Shown here: piece after piece, positions 1-5,307 of the stretch
Layout of the letters: every line of letters starts with the position of its first letter
Numbering within the stretch: the first letter of the stretch is position 1
Source: Frankiaceae bacterium
Lineage (GTDB): Bacteria; Actinomycetota; Actinomycetes; JAFAQI01
Direction of reading: 5' to 3'
Assembly: GCA_030840615.1 (NCBI GenBank)
Contig: JAVEEE010000280.1
Coordinates: 1 to 8,436 of the forward strand
DNA length: 8,436 bases
Notes under the pieces: model-generated
What the model saw: only the letters and a program-made list of their open reading frames with translations
What the model was told of the DNA's origin: nothing
Databases searched by the model: none
Program-made: the position numbers and the translations under genes

Positions 1-1056
1 CTCGACGAGCCGACCAACCACCTCGACGCCGACTCGATCTCCTGGCTCCGCGACTTCCTCCGCGGTCACCGGGGCGGGCTCGTCGTGATCAGCCACGATG
101 TCGAGCTGCTCGAAGTCACGGTCAACAGGGTCTTCCACCTCGACGCCACTCGTGCCGTGATCGACATCTACAACGTCGGGTGGCGCGCCTACCTGCAGCA
201 GCGCGAGACCGACGAACGCCGGCGCAAGCGCGAGCGGGCCAATACGGAGAAGAAAGCCGCGGCGCTTATCTCCCAGGCTGACCGCATGCGCGCCAAGGCA
301 ACGAAAGCGGTCGCTGCGCAGAACATGGCGCGTCGCGCCGAACGCATGCTCGCCGGTCTCGAGGGAGCGCGCCAGTCCGACAAGGTGGCGCGGCTGCGCT
401 TCCCCGACCCGGCGCCGTGCGGGCGAGTGCCGCTGTCGGCGACGGCGCTGTCGAAGTCCTACGGCAGCCTCGAGGTCTTCACCGACGTCGACCTCGCGGT
501 CGACCGGGGCAGCCGAGTCGTCGTCCTCGGCCTCAACGGTGCCGGCAAGACCACCCTGCTGCGCATCCTCGCGGGCCTCGACCCGTCCGACACCGGCGAG
601 GTGTTGCCGGGGCACGGGTTGGTCCTCGGCTACTACGCCCAGGAGCACGAGACGCTCGACCGGGAAGCGAGCGTGCTCGCCAACCTTGCCGCCGTCGCAC
701 CCGACCTGCCCGAGGTCGAGCAGCGCAAGGTGCTCGGCTCGTTCCTGTTCTCCGGGGACACGGTCCAGCAACCGGCTGGCACTCTGTCCGGCGGGGAGAA
801 GACGCGGCTCGCGCTCGCCCGGCTCGTCGTATCGAGCGCCAACGTGCTGCTGCTCGACGAGCCGACCAACAACCTCGACCCGGCCAGCCGTGAGCAGGTG
901 CTCGGTGCGCTGCGCTCCTACGGCGGCGCCATCGTGCTCGTGACGCACGACGAGGGCGCCGTACAGGCACTGCAACCCGAACGCGTGCTGCTGCTGCCTG
1001 ACGGTGTCGAGGATCACTGGAGTGCCGACCTCGCGGATCTCGTCGCTTTGGCCTAG
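1..1056 (+). CDS. ABC-F family ATPase, 5'-truncated by window edge
   Basis: ABC-F proteins are soluble tandem ATPases that bind the ribosome, where they aid translation or protect against antibiotics; they have no membrane domain. The frame is open from base 1, so the gene begins upstream; about 351 C-terminal residues are present. The fragment opens inside the first nucleotide-binding domain at its Walker B (LDEPTNHLD) and H-loop (VISHD). A charged Arg/Lys/Ala-rich linker follows (window residues about 65-125), typical of the inter-domain helical linker. The second domain has Walker A GLNGAGKTT (529-555), signature LSGGEK (784-801), Walker B LLLDEPTNNLD (from 847) and H-loop VTHD. The LDEPTN motif in both halves is the hallmark of ABC-F. 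It resembles the actinobacterial group including M. tuberculosis Rv1473, annotated as a macrolide ABC protein; I do not infer resistance here. The stop is TAG at 1054-1056, and an EthD-like gene follows after 17 bases. An internal GTG at 85 is not a real start. Confidence 0.93.
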   Translation, partial: LDEPTNHLDADSISWLRDFLRGHRGGLVVISHDVELLEVTVNRVFHLDATRAVIDIYNVGWRAYLQQRETDERRRKRERANTEKKAAALISQADRMRAKATKAVAAQNMARRAERMLAGLEGARQSDKVARLRFPDPAPCGRVPLSATALSKSYGSLEVFTDVDLAVDRGSRVVVLGLNGAGKTTLLRILAGLDPSDTGEVLPGHGLVLGYYAQEHETLDREASVLANLAAVAPDLPEVEQRKVLGSFLFSGDTVQQPAGTLSGGEKTRLALARLVVSSANVLLLDEPTNNLDPASREQVLGALRSYGGAIVLVTHDEGAVQALQPERVLLLPDGVEDHWSADLADLVALA

Positions 1057-1073
1057 CGGTAGCCTCTCGCGCC

Positions 1074-1382
1074 ATGACGGTGAAGCTGACAGTTGTCTAT
1101 GGCACTCCCGACGACGCCGAGGCGTTCGACAAGCACTACACCGAGGTGCACATGCCGATCGTCGGACGCTGGCCGGGAGTGGAGCGCACCGAGGTGGCGA
1201 AGGTGCAAGGCGGCCCGGGTGGTTCACCGTCGCCCTACCACCTCATCACCGAGATCTACTTCGCCGACACCGGCGCGCTCGATGCGGCGCTGGGCTCCGA
1301 CGCAGGCCGTGAAGCCGGCAAGGACTTCATGTCCATCGCTCCCAGCGGCTCGTTCATGACGGTGAGCGAGCTTTCGGACTGA
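1074..1382 (+). CDS. EthD family protein (ferredoxin-like fold)
   Basis: This is a 102-residue protein of the EthD family, small dimeric alpha/beta-barrel (ferredoxin-like) proteins named after a gene of the Rhodococcus ethyl tert-butyl ether cluster. Most members have no assigned reaction. The family signature is visible near the N-terminus: a beta strand (KLTVVYG), then residues 16-28 with the core HYTEVHMPI, and later a strand reading YHLITEIYF. Its length is normal for a single-domain EthD protein. The ATG at 1074 is the first start after the ABC-F stop, but it has no good Shine-Dalgarno; the nearest purine-rich stretch is CGGTAG about 11 bases upstream. It may therefore be translated by coupling to, or as a short-leader mRNA downstream of, the ABC-F gene 17 bases away. 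There is no signal peptide, so it is cytoplasmic. The family is clear; the substrate is unknown. Confidence 0.85.
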   Translation: MTVKLTVVYGTPDDAEAFDKHYTEVHMPIVGRWPGVERTEVAKVQGGPGGSPSPYHLITEIYFADTGALDAALGSDAGREAGKDFMSIAPSGSFMTVSELSD

Positions 1383-1404
1383 CGGCACCTGCGGTGGGCC
1401 CGCG

Positions 1405-1442
1405 TTCACCGATGCACACAAAAGGTGATAAGAGTGATCACC
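1405..1442 (+). promoter_or_regulatory. Candidate promoter with inverted-repeat operator ahead of the HTH gene
   Basis: Within the longest intergenic gap there is a -35-like TTCACC (1405-1410) and a -10-like GATAAG (1427-1432) separated by 16 bases. An inverted repeat GGTGAT (1424-1429) / ATCACC (1437-1442) with a 7-base spacer lies over the -10 and the likely transcription start. It includes an 8-base perfect palindrome GTGATCAC at 1434-1441. Placement of the repeat over the promoter suits a repressor site, perhaps autoregulation by the small HTH protein at 1547. The -10/-35 match is only 4 of 6 bases each, so this is inference from position and symmetry. Confidence 0.4.
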
Positions 1443-1534
1443 AGCGGGAACGTTTCGCGGTAACTCTCGATGCGCATGGCTGATGGGGAGATCCGCGGGC
1501 CCTGCCCGTACGGGGGACAGCTGGCGCTTGAGAC

Positions 1535-1539
1535 GGAGG
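1535..1539 (+). promoter_or_regulatory. Ribosome binding site fixing the GTG start of the HTH gene
   Basis: A GGAGG core sits 7 bases before GTG 1547. It is a strong Shine-Dalgarno at ideal spacing and decides the start of the HTH gene in favour of GTG. Confidence 0.75.
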
Positions 1540-1546
1540 TGCCGCA

Positions 1547-1759
1547 GTGGCGGAGCTGAAGAAGGGCAGTCGGGTCACAGGGACAGAGCGTGACCGGCTT
1601 GCCACGGATCTACGCAGGAAGTACGACTCGGGGGCGAGCATCCGCGCTCTCGCGGCGTCCACCGGTCGCTCCTACGGCTTCGTCCACCGCATCCTGGGCG
1701 AGTCAGGCGCCAACCTTCGGGGTCGGGGCGGCGCAACCCGGGGCAGGAAGGCGTCCTGA
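1547..1759 (+). CDS. Small helix-turn-helix DNA-binding protein with basic RGR tail
   Basis: This 70-residue cytoplasmic protein looks like a short actinobacterial HTH regulator. The N-terminus is charged (MAELKKGSRVTG), then comes a helix rich in Arg/Lys (about residues 13-26). A helix-turn-helix follows at about residues 30-51: first helix IRALAAS, turn around TGRS, recognition helix YGFVHRILGES. The last 16 residues are basic and Gly-rich and contain RGR twice (LRGRGG and TRGRKA), like AT-hook-type minor-groove contacts. There is no sensor domain. GTG is chosen as start because of the well-placed GGAGG upstream. Its TGA overlaps the probable CTG start of the crotonase gene, so the two are likely co-translated. 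From memory, a similar small regulator (Rv1473A) accompanies the ABC-F gene Rv1473 and echA12 in M. tuberculosis, suggesting a conserved cluster. The targets are unknown; the inverted repeat at 1424-1442 is a candidate. Confidence 0.85.
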   Translation: MAELKKGSRVTGTERDRLATDLRRKYDSGASIRALAASTGRSYGFVHRILGESGANLRGRGGATRGRKAS

Positions 1760-2505
1760 CCGACGGCTCTGGCGTCCGGCTGGACGCCGATGAGCTGATC
1801 GCGCGGATCACGCTCGCGCGACCGGAGAAGCGCAACTCGCAGACCCCGGAAACGTGGCAACGGCTCGCTTCCATCGGCGCGTCGCTGCCGCTCACGACCC
1901 GGGTGGTTGTCGTCGCGGGCGAGGGCCCGTCGTTCAGTGCGGGCCTCGATCGGAGCATCTTCGGCACCCTTCCCGGCCAGCTGGCCGAGGGGGACAGCGC
2001 CTTCCTGGACCTGATCGCGTCCTTCCAGGCCGGCTTCTCCTGGCTGCGCCGGCCGGACTTCATCAGCGTGGCTGCCGTGCAGGGTCATGCCATCGGGGCG
2101 GGTTTCCAGCTTGCCCTCGCCTGTGACATCCGGGTGGCGGCGCAGGACGTGCAGTTCACCATGGCCGAGACGTCCCTCGGCCTGGTGCCGGACCTCGGCG
2201 GCACGCAGATCCTGGTGGACCTCGTCGGCTACTCGCGGGCGCTGGAGATCTGCGCCACGGGCAGGCGGGTCGGCGCGGAAGAGGCGTCCGCGATCGGGCT
2301 CGCGAACGTCGTCGTGCCCAACGCCGACCTGAGCGCGGCGGTCGAGGACCTGGTCGCCGCCCTCTGCGCGCCCCCGCATGATGCGGCGACGAAGACCAAG
2401 GCGCTGCTCATGGGCTCGCGCGACCGTTCGTATGCTGCGCAGCTGCTGGCCGAACGTGAGGCCCAGCTGACACGCATCCGGGCGCTTGCCCAAGATCTGG
2501 GCTGA
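1756..2505 (+). CDS. Enoyl-CoA hydratase/isomerase family protein, probable CTG start
   Basis: This crotonase-fold protein acts on acyl-CoA thioesters in the cytoplasm. From CTG 1756 it has 249 residues, close to the usual 250-260. The N-terminal strand and the family's ARPEKRNSQT segment lie upstream of the first conventional in-frame start (GTG 1903), so that GTG would delete about 49 conserved residues. The frame is open back to a TGA at 1591-1593 and contains no ATG, GTG or TTG before 1903. CTG 1756 overlaps the upstream TGA as CTGA, with AGGAAGG at 1745-1751. The oxyanion-hole segments are FSAGLD (A62-G63) and GHAIGAGF (111-117). The second catalytic Glu of rat hydratase (Glu164) is kept as E138 (MAETSLG), but the Glu144 position is Q118 (GFQLALACD). 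That argues against a classical hydratase and leaves room for isomerase or other chemistry. An acyl-CoA dehydrogenase gene follows 12 bases downstream, implying a shared acyl-CoA pathway. Confidence 0.85.
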   Translation: MTDGSGVRLDADELIARITLARPEKRNSQTPETWQRLASIGASLPLTTRVVVVAGEGPSFSAGLDRSIFGTLPGQLAEGDSAFLDLIASFQAGFSWLRRPDFISVAAVQGHAIGAGFQLALACDIRVAAQDVQFTMAETSLGLVPDLGGTQILVDLVGYSRALEICATGRRVGAEEASAIGLANVVVPNADLSAAVEDLVAALCAPPHDAATKTKALLMGSRDRSYAAQLLAEREAQLTRIRALAQDLG

Positions 2506-2506
2506 C

Positions 2507-2513
2507 AGAGGAG
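2507..2513 (+). promoter_or_regulatory. Ribosome binding site of the acyl-CoA dehydrogenase
   Basis: AGAGGAG lies in the 12-base gap after the crotonase stop, 4 bases before ATG 2518. It supports that start and re-initiation by ribosomes finishing the crotonase. Confidence 0.65.
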
Positions 2514-2517
2514 CTTC

Positions 2518-3669
2518 ATGGACCTGGCACTGACGCCTGAGCAAGAGGCCACCAAACGCACCGTTGCCGAATGGGTTGACGCAGTCGTCGTCCCCACCGC
2601 GATCCGCAACGACCGGGAGGAGCGCTTCCCGCAAGAGGCGCTCGACGGGCTCAAGCGCGACGGCTGGGTGGGGCTGACCATCGCCGAGGAGTACGGCGGT
2701 GGTGGTGCCGACCCGCTCACCTACTGCCTCGTCATCGAGGAGCTGGGCCGCGGCGACGCAAACGTGCGGTCGCTGCTGTCGGTGCACCTCGGGCTGGTGG
2801 CCGGTTCGATCAACCGCTGGGGCACCGAGGAACAGAAGCAGCAGTGGCTGCCGCGGATGGCCACCGGTGAGGTGCTCGGCTGCTTCTGCCTCACCGAGCC
2901 CGACCACGGCTCCGATCCCGCGGGCCTCGAGTCGACGGCTGTGAAAGAGGGCGACTCCTACCGCATCAACGGCTCGAAGATCTTCATCACGAACGGCGAC
3001 ATCGCCGGAGTCGCGCTGGTGATGGCGCGCACCGGCGGGGAGGGCGCGCGCGGGGTGTCGGCGTTCCTGGTCCCGTGCGACACCCCCGGCTTCAGCCCGA
3101 AGCCGATCCACGGCAAGCTCGGCCTGCGCTCCTGCGACACCGCCGAGATCGCGTTGGACGACGTCATCGTGCCCGCCACGGCGCTGCTCGGCCAGGAAGG
3201 CGACGGCATCAAGGTCGCGCTGTCGGCACTCGACGACGGCCGCATGTCGCTCGCGGCCTCGTGCACTGGGCTCGGTCAGGCGGCGGTCGACGCGATGGTG
3301 TCCTATGCCAAACAACGCGAGCAGTTCGGCCGGCCGATCGCCGGCTTCCAGCTGGTGCAGGAGCTGATCGCAGACACCGCGGTCGAGGTCGAGGCGGCCC
3401 GGCTGCTGACATGGCGGGTGGCCGATCTCAAGATGCGCGGCGAGAAATACACGCTGGCGGCGTCGATGGCGAAGTTCTACGCATCGGAGATGTGCGTGCG
3501 GGCAGCCAACGCCGCCGTGCAGGTGCACGGCGGCTATGGCTACGTCGACGAGTTCGTCGTCGGCAAGCTGCTGCGCGACTCGCGGGTGACCACGCTCTAC
3601 GAGGGTACGTCGCAGGTGCAGAAGCTCCTGATCGGCCGCGCCCTCACCGGGATCTCCGCTTTCACCTGA
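2518..3669 (+). CDS. Acyl-CoA dehydrogenase (short-chain type)
   Basis: This FAD flavoenzyme introduces the 2,3 double bond into an acyl-CoA and passes electrons to electron-transfer flavoprotein, the first step of beta-oxidation-type pathways. At 383 residues it has the standard length for soluble acyl-CoA dehydrogenases. The N-terminal helical domain begins DLALTPEQEA. The middle beta domain has the first family signature CFCLTEPDHGSDP at about residues 121-133. The C-terminal helical domain carries KQREQFGRPIAGFQ and the second signature from QVHGGYGY to YEGTSQ. The catalytic base is expected at Glu362 in YEGTSQVQ, the position used by medium- and short-chain enzymes, as opposed to the isovaleryl or long-chain position. 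Chain length cannot be read from sequence; short or branched-chain substrates are likely. It is the third gene of a tight HTH-crotonase-dehydrogenase unit. The next gene starts 63 bases later. Confidence 0.93.
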   Translation: MDLALTPEQEATKRTVAEWVDAVVVPTAIRNDREERFPQEALDGLKRDGWVGLTIAEEYGGGGADPLTYCLVIEELGRGDANVRSLLSVHLGLVAGSINRWGTEEQKQQWLPRMATGEVLGCFCLTEPDHGSDPAGLESTAVKEGDSYRINGSKIFITNGDIAGVALVMARTGGEGARGVSAFLVPCDTPGFSPKPIHGKLGLRSCDTAEIALDDVIVPATALLGQEGDGIKVALSALDDGRMSLAASCTGLGQAAVDAMVSYAKQREQFGRPIAGFQLVQELIADTAVEVEAARLLTWRVADLKMRGEKYTLAASMAKFYASEMCVRAANAAVQVHGGYGYVDEFVVGKLLRDSRVTTLYEGTSQVQKLLIGRALTGISAFT

Positions 3670-3721
3670 GCCGTAGGAGGACTGCACGACCCGTTGACGA
3701 AGCAACCGGTGACCGACGACC

Positions 3722-3727
3722 GGGAGG
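3722..3727 (+). promoter_or_regulatory. Ribosome binding site choosing ATG 3733 for the secreted hydrolase
   Basis: GGGAGG ends 5 bases before ATG 3733, whose product begins directly with a signal peptide. A further AGGAGG at 3675-3680 is 13 bases from an in-frame TTG (3694). That would add 13 polar residues ahead of the signal peptide, so it is less likely to be the main start. Confidence 0.65.
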
Positions 3728-3732
3728 CTTCG

Positions 3733-5232
3733 ATGAGGCAACGGATCGTGATGGCGGCGGCAGCCTTGACGCTGGCGATGTCGACGGTGGTGACGGCGAG
3801 TGCCGCTCCCAAGCCCGCATCGGGTGAGCCGAACCCCATCGTCGAGGGGCCGGTCGCCGGAGGCGTCCACGGCTACATGTGGAACCACAGCCTCTTCGAC
3901 CTCGACAACTTCGACTACACGGAGAACGAGTACTTCTTCAGCGGCGTCGCGGCGTCACACCAGAACGGCGTCGAAACGACGGCGCCGTACCGCAGCCGGT
4001 TCTTCGTGCGCCTGCCGCGGGACGCCAGCCGGTTCAACGGCACCGTCATCGTGGAATGGCTGAACGTCACCGACCAGGACGACCTCGAGACCGTCTGGCC
4101 GGTCGAGGCGGACTACCTGATGCAGCACGGGTATGGCTACGTCGGCGTGTCGGCGCAGCTGGCGGGCGTCTGCTGCGGTCCGACGACGTTGAAGGGCTGG
4201 GACCCGGTTCGCTACTCGACGCTCGTGCATCCCGGCGACAACTTCTCCTACGACATCTACACGCAAGCCATCCAGGCGTTGCGCCATCCGAAGGGGAACC
4301 GCACCTACGTCGGGACACCCGACCCGGTCGACCCAATGCTCGGCATGAACGTGAAGTACGTCGTCGCCAACGGCGCGTCACAGTCCGCCGGGACGCTCAC
4401 GACCTACATCAACAACCACTACAACAACCATCACCTGATCGACCTCTACGTCATCACCCGCGGCGGCGGTCCCTTCGACGACCTGTCGACTCCGGTGTTC
4501 CAGCTCAACGAGGAAGCCCAGCCTGCGCACCCCAAGGACAACTCCCACTACGTGCTCTGGGAAGAGGCAGGCACGGCGCACGCCCCCGCGGTCTGGTACG
4601 GCTACGTCTGGCGGGAGAAGTCCCGGGACCAGGCGGTGCCCGGAGCACCCAACCCGATCAACGCCGCCTGCGGCCTCAACCGGGGCTCGACCGACTACAG
4701 CGCGCGGGCGCTGACCTACTGGGGTCAGCAGTACCTCACCAAAGGCACCTTGCCGCCGAGCGCGCCTCGGTTGAAGCGCGACTCCGGTGGCACGGTGGTG
4801 CGGGACAAGGACAGCCTGGCGAAGGGTGGTCTCCGGCATCCGTTCGTGCAGGTCCCGATCGCCCTGAACCGCTCGGAGACGACGGACTGCCCACTGTTCG
4901 GGCTCTACCGCTCGTGGCCCGCGGCCAAGATCGTCGCGCGCTACCACACGCATGCCGGCTATGTGGCCAAGGTGGCCGCATGGGCGGCCGTCGAGGTGCG
5001 GCACGGCTGGCTGCTCCCGCAGGACCGCCGGGACGTCGTCCGGAAGGCCCGGGCGTTCGACGGCCCTTGGAAGCACGCCAGCTGCTACGACACGGCCAAC
5101 GCGACCGGCAACGAGAGCGGGCCGGTGTCGAGCGCGGTCGGTGACGAGAGCTTCGACCCCAACCTCCCGCTCGGCGCACAGTCGGTGGCGCGGGACGTCA
5201 ACTGCAACGTCGTGGTGCCGCTGGGCCTGTAG
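3733..5232 (+). CDS. Secreted alpha/beta hydrolase domain protein
   Basis: This 499-residue protein has a typical Sec signal peptide: MRQR, a hydrophobic core rich in Ala/Leu/Val (5-21), then ASA|AP with predicted cleavage after residue 24. The body resembles the large alpha/beta hydrolase domain family of Pfam PF20091 (family recognised from memory). It shares segments such as LKGWDPVRYSTLVHPGDNFS, and a nucleophile elbow GASQSAG with Ser216 as the likely nucleophile, followed by TLTTYIN. A possible catalytic His is H283 in AGTAHAP, and the strand TPVFQLNEEA (about 253-262) probably leads to the acid; both are inference. Six cysteines (147, 148, 313, 386, 451, 491) in the mature part fit disulfide bonds outside the cell. 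The substrate is unknown; an ester or amide is expected. It lies 63 bases after the acyl-CoA dehydrogenase on the same strand, so it may share its transcript, though it has its own ribosome site. Confidence 0.87.
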   Translation: MRQRIVMAAAALTLAMSTVVTASAAPKPASGEPNPIVEGPVAGGVHGYMWNHSLFDLDNFDYTENEYFFSGVAASHQNGVETTAPYRSRFFVRLPRDASRFNGTVIVEWLNVTDQDDLETVWPVEADYLMQHGYGYVGVSAQLAGVCCGPTTLKGWDPVRYSTLVHPGDNFSYDIYTQAIQALRHPKGNRTYVGTPDPVDPMLGMNVKYVVANGASQSAGTLTTYINNHYNNHHLIDLYVITRGGGPFDDLSTPVFQLNEEAQPAHPKDNSHYVLWEEAGTAHAPAVWYGYVWREKSRDQAVPGAPNPINAACGLNRGSTDYSARALTYWGQQYLTKGTLPPSAPRLKRDSGGTVVRDKDSLAKGGLRHPFVQVPIALNRSETTDCPLFGLYRSWPAAKIVARYHTHAGYVAKVAAWAAVEVRHGWLLPQDRRDVVRKARAFDGPWKHASCYDTANATGNESGPVSSAVGDESFDPNLPLGAQSVARDVNCNVVVPLGL

Positions 5233-5236
5233 CCGC

Positions 5237-5251
5237 GCCGCCGGTGGCGGC
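5237..5251 (+). other. GC hairpin after the hydrolase gene
   Basis: GCCGCC (5237-5242) and GGCGGC (5246-5251) form a perfect 6-bp stem with a 3-base loop just after the hydrolase stop codon. There is no T run, so it may be a weak terminator or an mRNA 3'-end stabiliser; a chance GC-rich pairing is possible. Confidence 0.3.
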
Positions 5252-5294
5252 CAGCCGGAAGCATCCCGAGCCCGGATGTGTTGGACTCCCCGAG

Positions 5295-5300
5295 AAGGGG
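5295..5300 (+). promoter_or_regulatory. Ribosome binding site choosing ATG 5308 for the ABC exporter
   Basis: AAGGGG lies 7 bases before ATG 5308. It sits in the 3' arm of a small hairpin (CCCC 5288-5291, loop GAGAA, GGGG 5297-5300) that could mask it. It supports ATG 5308 over the longer reading from GTG 5278. Confidence 0.6.
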
Positions 5301-5307
5301 TGACTGC

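Noticed and set aside
1..1056. Calling the ABC-F gene a macrolide resistance determinant or an exporter.
   Set aside because: ABC-F proteins have no membrane domain, and many are housekeeping translation factors; the sequence alone does not show resistance.
1386..1396. Hairpin CACC-TGC-GGTG just after the EthD gene as a terminator.
   Set aside because: The stem is only 4 bp and has no T run; it is too weak to call.
1446..1475. GGGAAC at 1446 as the -35 of an extracytoplasmic-function sigma promoter.
   Set aside because: No CGTT-type -10 is present at 16-18 bases; the candidate promoter at 1405-1432 fits better.
1672..3888. A 738-codon open frame on the minus strand opposite the crotonase, dehydrogenase and start of the hydrolase.
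   Set aside because: The plus-strand frames show family motifs throughout. The antisense product is Arg/His/Gly-rich with no recognisable domain, a usual artefact of G/C-rich third positions.
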